This document shows positions 1-11,200 of a DNA stretch of 64,000 nt, in pieces (positions within the stretch are counted from its first letter, which is position 1; each line of letters opens with the position of its first letter). The position numbers were made by a program, and so were the translations under genes. The stretch spans positions 627,501 to 691,500 of the forward strand of contig NC_090163.1 of NCBI RefSeq assembly GCF_017916325.1, in the 5' to 3' direction. Below the pieces are notes generated by a model. The model worked only from the letters and a program-made list of their open reading frames with translations, was not told where the DNA came from and did no database searches. The stretch comes from Leishmania martiniquensis. Lineage: Eukaryota; Euglenozoa; Kinetoplastea; Trypanosomatida; Trypanosomatidae.

Positions 1-247
1 CCTCTCCCACCTCCCTTATAACATCACCATCAACGACCTCCCATGAGCCGGAAAGGAATCCATTTACTGTATAAGTTTGTCGAGGCTGCGGCCAGAGTGC
101 GCGCGGCCCTGCATATGCAGCCTTTAGATGCGTGCGCGAAGACAAGTACGCGCCTCAAGGGAGGGGAGGGGGGAAGCAGGCTCGAAAGAGCGGGTCTCGC
201 ACATACACGCCCTTTTCCCGCTCCACCATCCCCCTCTGCCGCGATGT
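1..247 (-). other. 3'-flank of the pseudokinase gene
   Basis: No supported coding region. In transcript sense this is the 3' UTR side of the gene ending at 248. The plus strand carries a purine-rich run around 158-180 and a pyrimidine-rich run around 211-240. Nothing else stands out. Confidence 0.5.
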
Positions 248-2788
248 CTATGGTCTCCGCTGAGAGGGTTGGCCGCCAGAAGAGTCGCGCAAGGTATAGT
301 TGAGTCCCTCCAATGCCACCAGCTGCGCGCAGAGCGGCGCCGCGCTGAGAAAGAGTGCGTCGTCACAGAGTAGCTTGCGGAGACGCTTCATGAAGACCTC
401 ATTGGCGCGCGCCTCCAGACGAGCCTCCTCCGGCTGGCTGGTAAAAAAAGCCACCTCCTGCATGGTTTCCCCGTAGAGATCGCGGTTCCGTAGCAGCAGC
501 CGCAGGGTGCTGCGGATGCCGTCGACAGTCCACTCGACAGCTGAAAGTGTGTCGGCATCGGCTGAGCTTTTCCGAGGGGCGCAGCGGCCGCCGCTAACGC
601 CCTGCGCAGAGCGCTCTTCAGCGTCGTTCGACGTGCTGGTGACTTGCCCAGAAGAGTCGCTGCTCCGAAGAGGGTACGGCGGCGCGGAGCTCAGTTGCGG
701 CGGCGGTGAACACAGGGAGGAGGGGGTGCGCTGCCGTAGCGCAGAGATCCCGGCGCCACGTGAGCCACCTGTCGCCTGCCTCGACTCGGAGGAGTGCGAA
801 GCTCGTAGTATGTTGCCGTTGTGCTGCGTGGAATGCGCGTCGGTCGCTGTTGCGATGGTGCTGTCACCGGCTGGTGTTTGGACAAGTGGGGTTGTCGCTT
901 GAGAGGCTGAGTTTGTCGGCACCGATGAGGGAGGCAGCGGTGGCTGGCGAGGCGCCACTTCGCCCTGAGAATCTTTTGTGAGCTGAGGCCTCAACTCCGG
1001 GGGCTTGACGTCGGCGCTCACCTCCCCACCCTCCGCCGCAGGTGCAGCCGCGGCGAGCTGGCGAGATTCGGGTGGTGGGCCGGAGCGAGGAGCGACAATG
1101 ACGATGCCGTCCTGGTCAATTACCTCCACGTTGTTGGCGTCAGTGAGACGCTGATTGTTCTGCCGCTGCCACTCCGTGAAGTGCTTACGCATCTCCTGTT
1201 GGCGAGCCGCCGTCTCTAGCTTCAGCTGCCGCAGCGCTTCGCGTTGAACGTCCTTGGCATTCTCGGCGCGCCGCTGCGGCGACCGCTGCCACAGCCCCGC
1301 CTGCCGCCTCAGCTCCCCTTGCTCCGCAAGCATCTCGTTCAGCACACGCGTGTTGTGGTCGATGTAGCCGCCGCGGTTGCTTGTCTGCGGGCTGGGCGAT
1401 TTCATGTTGAGGAGGCCGCTTGTCGGCCCGCGAAAGCGGCGGTGGCCGTGCTCGCCGCGCGAGGATCTCTGTTGCGTATCGCCACCTCCGACGAAGGGGC
1501 TCTGCCTCAGTGGACTCGCATTCATGCGCTGAAGCAGCTCAAACTTCTCCCCGGCGCGGCGATACCAGCTGTCGCCCTGTGCGTGAGCGAGACGCGCCGT
1601 TTGGTCAGTGTGCGGGGCAGGCGCCTGCATAGGCGGCGGCGGAGACGTGTGCGCTATGTGAGTCGGTGTGGCGGTCGAGGGGCGCTGACTATCGCGCGCG
1701 CGGGTCGTTGTGGCATCGGTTTGGGGCAAGGACGCGCTGGCCTTTGGCGGTTGACTGGAGGCAGGCCTGGGCGAGGCAGCCGTCAACGTGTATTTGGCCT
1801 TTGATCCCCCTCCACCGGTGCTACGATTCTCTGCAGCGGCCAGCGGCGCACCACCTCTGGCGCTTCCAGGCGCGGTGGTCGGTGGCTGTCTAGTGGCAGC
1901 GGGAGAAGCTGAGCCTGAGGACGCTAATGGAAGAGAAGTGGTAGAAGGGGCAGTGGGGGGCTGTGAAGGCCATGGGGGCTGGCCCAAGCTGATGTTGCCA
2001 GCCAAGATCACGAGTGACTGAACGACACTTTCCATTGACGGTCGTGACGCTGGCTGGTCTGCCATCATGCGAGAGAGGAGCTGGCGCGTATTGCCAGAGC
2101 GCCGTGCGATGTTGGCGCCGTTCGCCGTGAGTAGCATGACACCTAGTCGGCCCAGACACCAGACGTCGCTCAGTGTGGGGTGGTACCCCGCGCCACTCTT
2201 GGTGCTGCTGTTTGTGCCGTCCCGGCTCCCAATGGGGTACGCCACAGCTGCTGCGAGTACCTCGGGCGGGTAGTCAAGCTCTACGCGCGCACCGCTCTTC
2301 TTACGCTCTTGCAGCTGCGAGAAGTAGACCGGGAGGGGCAGCGGCACCCCGAGGAGGATGTTTGCCGTGCCGCCGGTGTGGCGGTCGAGAAATACTCGGT
2401 CGCTCGTCAGTCCTGTGAAGAAGAGGTTGTGCAAGTGCATCTGCCGGATGGCCAGTGCGCATGCGCAGAGCCAGCGCAGGACGCGGGCCTCATCGAGCGA
2501 GTGGCGCTCCTCCTCCTCAATAAAGGTCGTGACGTCTCCCTCCGAGACATAGGAAGCGAGGACACTGAGGAAGGAGCTCTGAACGAGGACGGCGTGAATA
2601 GGCACAAAGCCGCGCAGCCGGTGCTTCTGCAGCTCTTCGTACATCTGAACAGCCGTACTCACCTCCCCGTCGGCCCACCCAGCCACACTCACGCGGCGCA
2701 GCACGCGTAACGCTCCGCCCGCCTCCGTGTCTTGTACGAGAAGGGTGGCGGAGTTGCTGCTGATGCTAAGTACTTTTTTGCGAATCAT
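248..2788 (-). CDS. NEK-like pseudokinase with long low-complexity tail
   Basis: 846 residues from the ATG at 2786-2788; the longer frame upstream begins with GTG at 2851 and is discarded. Residues 1-285 follow a protein-kinase fold. They include a hinge-like segment (SYVSEGDVTTFI), a helix-E segment (VLRWLCACALAIRQMH), a PPE in place of APE, and an SDVWCLG helix-F motif with its conserved Asp. The catalytic elements are missing: no VAIK lysine is evident, the HRD loop reads FFTGLTSDRVFL with no catalytic Asp, and no DFG is seen. I therefore call it a pseudokinase; the hinge and helix-E wording is closest to NEK kinases. Residues 290-700 are Ser/Pro/Ala/Gln-rich with a charged helical stretch near 510-560. 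The C-terminal 80 residues are compact and probably helical. It is probably a scaffold; the partner is unknown. Confidence 0.8.
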   Translation of the reverse strand: MIRKKVLSISSNSATLLVQDTEAGGALRVLRRVSVAGWADGEVSTAVQMYEELQKHRLRGFVPIHAVLVQSSFLSVLASYVSEGDVTTFIEEEERHSLDEARVLRWLCACALAIRQMHLHNLFFTGLTSDRVFLDRHTGGTANILLGVPLPLPVYFSQLQERKKSGARVELDYPPEVLAAAVAYPIGSRDGTNSSTKSGAGYHPTLSDVWCLGRLGVMLLTANGANIARRSGNTRQLLSRMMADQPASRPSMESVVQSLVILAGNISLGQPPWPSQPPTAPSTTSLPLASSGSASPAATRQPPTTAPGSARGGAPLAAAENRSTGGGGSKAKYTLTAASPRPASSQPPKASASLPQTDATTTRARDSQRPSTATPTHIAHTSPPPPMQAPAPHTDQTARLAHAQGDSWYRRAGEKFELLQRMNASPLRQSPFVGGGDTQQRSSRGEHGHRRFRGPTSGLLNMKSPSPQTSNRGGYIDHNTRVLNEMLAEQGELRRQAGLWQRSPQRRAENAKDVQREALRQLKLETAARQQEMRKHFTEWQRQNNQRLTDANNVEVIDQDGIVIVAPRSGPPPESRQLAAAAPAAEGGEVSADVKPPELRPQLTKDSQGEVAPRQPPLPPSSVPTNSASQATTPLVQTPAGDSTIATATDAHSTQHNGNILRASHSSESRQATGGSRGAGISALRQRTPSSLCSPPPQLSSAPPYPLRSSDSSGQVTSTSNDAEERSAQGVSGGRCAPRKSSADADTLSAVEWTVDGIRSTLRLLLRNRDLYGETMQEVAFFTSQPEEARLEARANEVFMKRLRKLLCDDALFLSAAPLCAQLVALEGLNYTLRDSSGGQPSQRRP

Positions 2789-3643
2789 GACTGCACATGA
2801 TGAACGTTCCCGAGATCGAGAAGACGACGCCCACAATGACACAATGCGCACGCGTGAGGGTGTGTGGGTGTGGGTGTGCGCAGGTCATTCGAGACGCACA
2901 GCAAACGGCAGGCGCCCAGGAAAGTCCAAATAAAATGAGGAAAAAGGACAAGGCGTTAAGAGTGCAGAGTGAGGCGCACAAGAAAAGGGCAGTCACTGAG
3001 AAATGGCCCGACGCTGAGGTGAGGAGGAGTGCCGATACTTTCAGAAGGCAGCGCCGCCGAGGGCACCTGACTAGTGGAGGAGCCGCTGAGCAGTACGCGC
3101 GGCGCGCCACAATCCCGTATGTGCCCCTCCTTCCTCCTCCCCCAACCGTCACGGCTTTCCCCTTGCCCCGCCCGCCCCACCCCTGCACATGAATCATCGT
3201 CATGGGTGCATAAGGGCGCGTTCCGTCGTGATGGCATCCACTTGCATGCAGAACGTTACCATGTCGTTTCTGTTCGTTCGCCTCTTTTCGTCGCTTACTA
3301 CCTCACCCCTCCTCCCCTCCTGCCTGTGCGCGCTCCAGCGGAGTCACTCCGTGTGAGCGAAGCGAATTCCGGCTCACACATCCCAACTCGAGTGCATACG
3401 CACACGTGTGCCTCTGCCACGGCGAAGGTCGCCGGCGTCATCAAGCGTCATTTAAACGAAAAGCGAAGATAAGAGCCGACAGAACATCTGTGCCGCTTGG
3501 GTTGGGCCTCCGCCGCTCCGCGCCCACTTCCGAGGGAGGCGCAGCTCCAGGATGAGAAGGGGTCTGTTGTGTTCGCATCAGCCTAGAAGGAAATGTCCGC
3601 TGCACCCCATTTCGACCGTCCTCCTCTTCCTCGCGACCACGCA
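2789..3643 (-). other. intergenic spacer
   Basis: It separates the pseudokinase start from the stop of the mitochondrial repeat protein. It holds the predicted acceptor region for the pseudokinase gene and, at 3120-3185, a plus-strand pyrimidine-rich run. No credible ORF is seen in either direction. Confidence 0.5.
2791..2955 (-). promoter_or_regulatory. predicted spliced-leader acceptor for the pseudokinase gene
   Basis: On the minus strand a T/C-rich tract (2955-2915) is followed by about 200 nt without any AG until CAG at 2793-2791, only 2 nt before the ATG. If used, the 5' UTR would be 2 nt plus the spliced leader. Confidence 0.45.
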
Positions 3644-6043
3644 CTACACCAGTCGCACAATGCGATCGCCAGAGATGGCGAAGACATCCTTCATGGCGCC
3701 CAGCGTCGCTACAGTGCCATGCCGGGAGAAGTACCGCTGCAGTGCCAGTGGCACGCGGGTTCGTAGCGACGCCAGCGTCGTCCCGCCTTGCGGGATCAGT
3801 GGCAGCACCATCCGCACAATCTCCGTCTTCTCCAAGGTTGGCTGCTCCACTTTCGCGCGCTGGACCACGATAACAGAGGGGTCGTCAGGGTAGGGCCAGG
3901 TGGTGAAGTAATCGGGGTAGTTGTCCAGCACAGCTCGCACGGCTACCAACTCGCGCGGCAGAGCATCGCGAACCGCCGTCGGGACCAAGCTGAGCACCTC
4001 ATCAAGCTCTGCACATTGCATGAGAGGCAGCGCGTCGTACAGCTCCCGCACGGCCCACTCCGCGTTGGACTCCGGCGCCATCTCAGACGGGATCTTCAGC
4101 ACGGGATCGTCCGGTCGTATCGAGTTCATACGCAGCCGCTCATCCATCAAGGTGTCCACGCACGCCTCATACTCGGGCAGGAACCGGTACACCTTCATCT
4201 TATCCACTGATACGACAATCTCCTTCCCATGCATGCGCAGAAACGTCGGGAAGGAGCGGCATCTCGTCTTGACCTGCGCCTTTTCCATCGGCGTGAGGAG
4301 GCTGTAGAGGCGGCCGGTCGACACCGCCGCCGCCGCCTTCTCCTCCGCGATGCTATAGTTCTTCCCCGCCGCTGCCTCGATCACGACCGCCAACACCTTG
4401 GCGAAGGTGCTCGGTAGCGGAGACGTTGCAGCGTCGCATTCGTCGAGCGAGTTGGGTGCAACTCGGTAGGGACGGGCACGCAACTTGCCTTGCGCCATCT
4501 GGAAGTACTCTGGGTACTTACCGAGCAGCCCTGTCACTCCAAGCCGAGGATCGAAGGCGGGGTGACGCGAGATTATGGGGGCTATTTCCTGCAGGATGTC
4601 CGCCAGCGGAGCGTACGCCTTTGGCACCTGCGGCGCCACAAGGCCGATCAAATTCATCTCCGAATTCCGCGGTGGACGGCGCAGCGGCTGCACATCGCTG
4701 AGGCTGCTGAAACCACCAACCGAGAAGCGTGCGTCGGCATACCCACGCTGCGGATGGTCAAAATCGGCCCGTAGTCGAATCTCCACTGACCCGTGCGCAG
4801 CGCGCGTATCGACGTAGTGCCGGAACCGCTTGATGTAAAAACGCAAGGAAGTATCAGCGTACAGCTTCTGTATCTCACTTGGCAACGTTGGCTCAATAGC
4901 ATCGATGGACGTGAAAAAGGTGGGGATGTACTGCACGAGGGCCTCCATTACTTGCAGCGTCGACCGCAGAGGTGCTGGCGCGCTGGGCACCTGCCCGCTC
5001 GTCTCTACCGTCGCCGCTGCGGTCGGACCCGCGAATGCATTGGGGGCCCCAGCTCCGCCAAAGTGGGCTCGTGGCGCCACCAGCCCACCACCGGCCACAG
5101 TTGCTGCTGCTGCTGCTGCTCCACCAGTGCCGTAGCGGCAGCTATTGCTCTGTGGCACAGGCGGGGGTGGTGGCTTCGTGCTATCTGCATGAGCCACAGG
5201 GGTGCGCAGCAAAGTGTGAGGCTCTGAGGCGCTCGAGCGCGGCGAAAACGGGGGCGGAGGCGCTTCTGCATTGGCAAACGAGACCTGCTGTGCCGGGAGC
5301 GGTGGGAAGGAGCCGGCTGCTCTACGGTCTTCGAGTGGAGTGGCCGCGCTCTCCGTGGTCAGCAGCGCAGCCGTCGCACTAGGGTGCGCTGCATCCGTCG
5401 TGGCCGGCCCAGCTCCCCGTTCCGAAGTCGACGCTGCGGGAATGGCGGCAGGGGCACGCGACACGCGCACGGCCAGGTGTCCTCTGGGTAGCAACACAAC
5501 CTCCTGCGGGAAATGACGGAGCATATACTCCACCAAAGCGCACCTCCCGCCACATTGCTGCGTCTCCGCGGAAGACTGACCGTCACCTGCGCTGCTCGTC
5601 GAGCGAACTTCACGTTCGAGGAACTGCCGCAGAGCCCGAGGAAGTTGCTGCTGCACCTGCGATGGCCAGTTCCAGTCCCTATTCCTGCTGTGCGGCGCTG
5701 CATCGCTGTGCTCCGTGAGGGACGTGGCGGTGGGTAGCAGCGGCAGCACCAGCGCCCGCACCTCCCATGGAGCATACGTGACCACATGGGCACTGTCCTT
5801 AGACGCCGAAGAAGTTGGGCGCTGTTGCTGCTGCCCCGACAGCCATGTCTGCTTCGTGTGGCAGTGGCGCAGAGCGCATTGCAGTGCTGTCAGTGGTGCT
5901 ATCAATGGTGGTGGTGTAAGGAAGCTGAAGCAGGCAGGTTGTATGGCTGCCACAGTGGATGATGCCTTCACTGCGAGCAGGCCCCAAGTGGCACTTGGGC
6001 CATGCCGAGCGCGCGCCAGGCCACTGGCAGAGCGGCGATACAT
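3644..6043 (-). CDS. probable mitochondrial protein with repeated winged-helix-like modules
   Basis: 799 residues from the ATG at 6041-6043. The N-terminus (MYRRSASGLARARHGPSA) is rich in Arg/Ser/Ala and free of acidic residues, as expected of a mitochondrial presequence. About six diverged copies of a 70-90 residue module can be read by eye. Each has a helix like EIVRMVLPLIP, a second helix like VPLALQRYFSRH, then a YPxYF turn and a short basic strand (for example VIVVQRAK). Copies lie roughly at residues 90-200, 355-425, 475-540, 555-645, 660-735 and 735-799. A low-complexity Pro/Ala/Gly linker separates the first from the rest. The pattern suggests wHTH or LOTUS-like RNA-binding folds, and a role in kinetoplast RNA metabolism is plausible but is inference. 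I do not recognise a named orthologue. Confidence 0.75.
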   Translation of the reverse strand: MYRRSASGLARARHGPSATWGLLAVKASSTVAAIQPACFSFLTPPPLIAPLTALQCALRHCHTKQTWLSGQQQQRPTSSASKDSAHVVTYAPWEVRALVLPLLPTATSLTEHSDAAPHSRNRDWNWPSQVQQQLPRALRQFLEREVRSTSSAGDGQSSAETQQCGGRCALVEYMLRHFPQEVVLLPRGHLAVRVSRAPAAIPAASTSERGAGPATTDAAHPSATAALLTTESAATPLEDRRAAGSFPPLPAQQVSFANAEAPPPPFSPRSSASEPHTLLRTPVAHADSTKPPPPPVPQSNSCRYGTGGAAAAAATVAGGGLVAPRAHFGGAGAPNAFAGPTAAATVETSGQVPSAPAPLRSTLQVMEALVQYIPTFFTSIDAIEPTLPSEIQKLYADTSLRFYIKRFRHYVDTRAAHGSVEIRLRADFDHPQRGYADARFSVGGFSSLSDVQPLRRPPRNSEMNLIGLVAPQVPKAYAPLADILQEIAPIISRHPAFDPRLGVTGLLGKYPEYFQMAQGKLRARPYRVAPNSLDECDAATSPLPSTFAKVLAVVIEAAAGKNYSIAEEKAAAAVSTGRLYSLLTPMEKAQVKTRCRSFPTFLRMHGKEIVVSVDKMKVYRFLPEYEACVDTLMDERLRMNSIRPDDPVLKIPSEMAPESNAEWAVRELYDALPLMQCAELDEVLSLVPTAVRDALPRELVAVRAVLDNYPDYFTTWPYPDDPSVIVVQRAKVEQPTLEKTEIVRMVLPLIPQGGTTLASLRTRVPLALQRYFSRHGTVATLGAMKDVFAISGDRIVRLV

Positions 6044-6048
6044 TGCAA

Positions 6049-6090
6049 CTAGTGAGGGTAAGAGAAAGGCAGTGGAGGTTTAGAGGGTGG
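6049..6090 (-). promoter_or_regulatory. predicted spliced-leader acceptor for the mitochondrial repeat protein gene
   Basis: The minus strand reads a strong pyrimidine tract (6090-6051) ending in CACTAG, with AG at 6050-6049. This is 5 nt before the ATG. No other AG lies within the tract. Confidence 0.6.
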
Positions 6091-7603
6091 CAATCGCACG
6101 TGAGAGGCTCCGCCTCTGTTCTCCCCCGATTTTCTCTGTGGCCGCCTCTCTCTCTCCCCCCTCTTTCTCTCTTTTCCAGCTGATTGGTCAAGTGTGCGGC
6201 GCACGCTCTGACAGGGTCGGCGCACATGTCTGACTTGAATGAACGAGCGCACAACTTTTGGTTGCTTTCCGCCGCTCCCTATTGCCCAAGTCAGACGCCA
6301 TTGATGCTGCAGCCGTGAGCATGTAGAGATGGGGCCGGTGAGAAGAAGCCGGACGAGTGTCTCTCTGTGGCCGAAGCGGAACGCGCCATGCGGCCTGACC
6401 GCCTCACAGAGCATCTCTGCAGCTGCGACAGCAGAGAGCGCTCAAGCGGTGAAGGGAGGGGGGGCAACGTCACAAAAGAGGCCCCGCTGCCATAGTAGCG
6501 TGGGGGGAAAGAAGGGCAGCGGTATTTCTTTAGGCCCGCGAGAGGGACGCAAGTGACTAGCCACAGCGCCTTCAACGACCCGCGACGAAGCCCGGCTCTA
6601 CAGCCTCCTCCCCTTCCCCATGTTTGAAAAGCACACGATGGCGCCGTGGGCGTAGTCACGGACCTCGAGACAACCTTTGCGTCTACACATGTCAGGCTGG
6701 CGATCCCGTGCGCCCGAAGTATGAGACGGAAACAAGTATTTTTCACGGATGCGCGGCGGGGCAGAGCGGCGCTCCCCCCTTCCCCGCCCTCCCCCACCCA
6801 ACAACCCTCTTGAATGCTTTCGGCCACCTACCACATACAAAAGTAATAAGAGTGTGGCGTCCCCCGGGGGCCCCATCGTTGGCGCTGGGGGGGGAGTAAG
6901 GGCAAAGAATATCGAAACTGGGGAGGGAGGGGACTCAGGAAGAGGCTGCCACGGCCATCGGCTAGGAGGGAGCAAGCCAGAAGCGAGAGTGCCCTGTGCA
7001 CGGATTGCCTGAGAGCTGATGCGGCTTGCCTTTGCAGCAGTGATGCTGGCAGACGTGCCACTGCACGTATGAGCGACAATGAAGAGCAGAAGTGATCGAG
7101 AGATTTTTTTTCCGCGGAGCACAATGGAAGGACAGCAGTCAAGATAAGTCCTGAGTGTCACGCGGCGTGGGGAGGGAGGGGGGAAGGGTAAGTAGCAGAA
7201 AGGGATCGTCAAGCAGGCAGCCTTGACCGGCATGTTAACCGGTGGTGCGTTTTTTTCTTCATCCTCCGACGCGAAGGCCACAGCAGGGAGGGTAGCGCAC
7301 CCCTCTATCTAACTCTTCTGGCAGTTGGCGTGGGATTCGGCGGTGGTGATCTCCCTGTTTTAGGGGGCGCGTTTGGCCAAGGCATGCAGACCTCTCGATG
7401 CCCGGCGGTGCTGCGGTCGCTCCCTGCGAAGGAGCAGTGAATGTGTGCGCGTCGCCGAAGAAGAAAGAGGAAGACTCGTAACGAGGAGAGGTGAAGAAGA
7501 GGGGTGACATTGGGGGTCGCCATAACACCACAGCCGGCCTGAAGGAAGAGAAGGCATAGCAGGCCCCATCAGCTACATCAATGGCCGACTCGTTCACCAG
7601 CTT

Positions 7604-7670
7604 GCGGGTAGGGAGACGAGGACCACAGGCATTGGGGATGGTGAGCTGTAGTCCTCGTCTCCCTACCCGC
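7604..7670 (-). repeat. 20-bp perfect inverted repeat (hairpin) in the kinase 3' UTR
   Basis: The left arm 7604-7623 (gcgggtagggagacgaggac) is exactly complementary to the right arm 7651-7670. After one mismatch the stem continues for four more pairs (7625-7628 with 7646-7649), leaving a 17-nt loop. It lies 551 nt past the kinase stop codon on the transcript. The arms are mixed sequence, not simple repeat. Confidence 0.9.
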
Positions 7671-8221
7671 GACGAAGAGCATTGCGCGCCCTTCGTCAAT
7701 CGGCGCACGGCCGCCCCATCGTAAAGGAAGATGCACTCAAACGCATTGATCGCCAGGTGGAAGGATGCCGAAGCGCAGCGTCGAAGATCGAGGAGATCCA
7801 TCCCTAGCTGTGTGTCTGTCTGTGTGTGGGGGGGGGGGAGGGGCCACGGTGCTGTTGGCCTCTTGCCTTGCATCCAGGCAACAGATGCTCGACTGGCCAG
7901 CGCCGACATGCACACTCGAAATCGTAAGCGGCGGAGGCCCAAGACAGAGAAATGCGTGCGGTGAAGCACAAACACTTGAGCTCAGACTGAAAAACAGTCG
8001 GAGACGAAAAAAAATGGGGGTCGAACAGCGAAGAAAAGCGCCGTCCTCACGCAGAATGGAGGAGACCGAATGAGGCGCCAACAGTGCCGTCCACAGGGAG
8101 AACGGGAGACGTTGAGGGAGGTGGCCGGCAGAGCGCATCAGCACGAGGAACTGTCGCACGTGAATCGATGCCGCTTGTCCACACAAAGGGCACACACGCG
8201 CGCACGAGCGCACGTCCACAG

Positions 8222-11200
8222 CTATGACATCTTCTCGAAGACGAGAGATGTGAAGGCGAGGAAGTCCTGCTCTGGTGCGCGCTGTGGCCGAGTCGAGAGG
8301 CGGAGCAGGATGCGACGCTCGGGCGCGGGCGGAGAAGATGGCGACTGCGCTGAAGGACTCGCAGTATCTCGACCCTGCTGCTGGTCCTCGTCTCCAAAGA
8401 TGGTAGTCCTTTCCCTGGCCCTTTCTTTCTCATCCTCCTCGCCCTCTGAGGCGCCTGGAGAGCCCTCTTCGCTCGCATGCCGGTGGCTACCGCCGCCGCC
8501 GTCGCTGCTATCCTCAGCGTCTGTCGTGCTCGGCGTGCGAGTCGAGGACATCGTGGCGAGGTTGGGTGAGGTGGCACTGCCGGGCCTACGGCTGCCCCTG
8601 TTCTTTTGGTCATCCTTGGTGGCTGGCCGATGCAGCGGCTCGGTTTGCATGTGGTACTGAAACACGATGTTGGTGAGCATCAAGTTCGGGCATAGGTTGC
8701 CCTCCGCAAAGTGCCGCACGACGCCGCAGCCGTCATCTGCCGAAGATGGAAAGAGGTGGAAGCTGCCGAAGCTTGCCACGTAAGAGGAGTACGTGTCGCA
8801 CAAGTCCTCCTTCGAGAGCTGAGTCACGCGCTGCACCGGCCCAATGGGACGCCGGGTGTTCGGCGTCAGCTGGAGACTAAAGCGGCCACCGTTGCTGTAC
8901 ACGAGAACCCCCGAGACGTCGCCACCCCATGGATAGATGACTCTGCCGTCATCCACCGCATGCACCTCGATGGAGAGGACGCGCCACATGCCGTGGAAGC
9001 TCTGCTGCGCAGCGGCCATGGAATGAAAAAAACGCACCGGCTCCCGGGGCGCCGTACCGCCAGTGGAGAGCACAGAAGGCGGAAGCATCAGCGAGAGCGA
9101 CAACACGCGCGCACTTCCCTGCGCCTGTGGCGGTGAGCGGGGAGCGGGCGACAGGGAGCCCAAAGCTGCGGAGGCGGCCGCGGTGCCAGCGTCTTCTAAG
9201 GCGGCGGACACTTTAGACGCGGCCGTGCGGCTCACGGGAAAGTTATCGAAGCACTTGGTGAGTGCCTCTATCGAGGTCCGCGTCATGCCGGTGAGCGGCG
9301 GCACTGAGGCCCACTCCGACACGAATTCACGCTTGAAGTGTCGCACATCGTTGTCGCGCATATCGCCCGGAACGCACGGGGCCGGCACGCGACGATGCCG
9401 CAAGTCATCCCAGCTGAGGCCACGGAAGAAGGGGTGCCGCTTTATCACATTTGCATCCTGCAGCCGCAGCGACGGATCTCGAGCAAGCAAGGCCCTCAAC
9501 AGCGACACAGCCTCCGGGGAGAAACCTCTGAACTTGGGGGCCCCCTCGGCGATCACCGGTTGCACCGTCGAAGCTGCGGCGGCGCCGTCGGCGCTCAGCA
9601 CCGGCAGCTCGAGCTCCTTGTGCAGAACATTTTCGTAAACGGTATTGTTGTTGCGGGCGTGGAACGGAGTCCTGCCAGCCAGCATCTCGTACAGCATCAC
9701 ACCAAAGCTCCACCAATCCACCGCCGCCGTCTGCACCTGACCCTGGATCGTCTCCGGTGCAACGTACTCCGGGCTACCGACGAAGCTGCGCCGGCGGCTG
9801 CGTGAAAAGGCGCGGCGGGCAAGGCCAAAGTCTGTCAAGCAGATGTGCCCATCCGCTGCCAACACAACGTTCTCTGGCTTCAAGTCGCGGTGCACCACAT
9901 CCTGGCGGTGCAGGTACTCGAGTGCCAGGACCAGCTCCGCCGCATAAATGCGGGCCGCCTCGGGCGAGAGGCTCAGTGTGGGGTAAATGTAGTCGTACAG
10001 CTCGCCACCAGGCAAGTAGTCAATGACGAAGACGAGGTAGTACTCCGTCTGGAACGCGTAGTGGCACCGCACAATGTACGGGTGTGGGCGTATGCTTGTC
10101 AGGATGGCCTTTTCCTCCTTCATGTAGGATGTCATGCACCGCCGGTACACCGTCGCCTTGTTCATGATCTTCATGGCGTACACCTGTTGCGTAGCGCGCA
10201 TCTGCACCTTCAGCACCTTACCGAACGTGCCGCGCCCAATCACGGTGAGTAGCCGAAAGTCGTGGAAGTCCACAGGCGACAGGGTGCTGCCAGGCCCGCC
10301 CAAGTAGCCTCTGGGAGATGAGAGTCGGGGGCGCGGCGTGACGGATACGGAGTTGGCCGCACGCTTCTGCAACATCATTGAGCTACTCTCCTCCCCGACA
10401 CAGCCGCGCATATTCGTTGCGGGCAGTGAGCCCACCACAGGGGCCGGCGGCGAAGAGCGGTCCGATGACGTCAGCGGGCCTGGCTGCGCCGGCGTACCGA
10501 GCGTTGACTGCATGCCTCTGTAGGCGCCTCCACCGGGCGCGGTGCCGCAGCGGTCGAGACGGCGACTGTAGTTCTCCGCGCACCGACGGCAGGCTGGAAC
10601 AGTGCGCCCGCCAGCATTCGCATCCGCAGACGGCGGCGTCGTTTCCTGCGGCATCTCAGGTGCGGAGTCGGCGCTGTCCACGGACGTCACCAATGCACGT
10701 CCCAGCGCCCATGGGCTTTCCAGCACCGACAGCTTCTCCAGACAAGCAGAGCAGAACTGGTACAGGCAGAAAAAACACCGGCGCGGGTACAAAAAGGAAG
10801 TGAACTCGGCGTTGCACTGCGCACAGTTCGCCGACGCAGGCGGAAGCCGCTCATCTGGAAAGTCCATCTGCATGGGATCTACTGTCGCAAAGACAGCCCC
10901 GCAGACGAGCTTGTGTGCATACTTCTTCGCCAGTCGCACGTCGTTCGTGTCGCTCGGGTCGCTCGCGTAGGTCGGTTGTACCTTCACGCCGGATGTGTCC
11001 CTGCCAGCGCTCGCCTCACCCACAACTGCCGCATCGGTTATGCGAGCTGCTGCGTATGCCCTTCCTGTGGTAAGCGACGGCAGCCGCTCCATGCTCACGA
11101 CCGAGACCGCCGCATCACCGGGCATGGGCGGGGTTGCCATGGCTTCGGCTATCGTCCCCTCCTGTCTTTTGGCGTCTGATTCTCCGCTATCAGGGACCTC

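Larger units (their letters stand above)
6044..8221 (-). other. 2.2-kb intergenic spacer with a hairpin
   Basis: No convincing gene. Open frames here (for example 7259-7975 minus) have no recognisable domain and a composition unlike the neighbouring genes. In transcript sense most of this should be 3' UTR of the AGC kinase. It holds a perfect 20-bp inverted repeat (7604-7670), an 11-base G run (7828-7838) and purine-rich runs. Confidence 0.5.

Noticed and set aside
3120..3185. Plus-strand pyrimidine tract as a sign of a plus-strand gene
   Set aside because: No plausible plus-strand coding region follows it.
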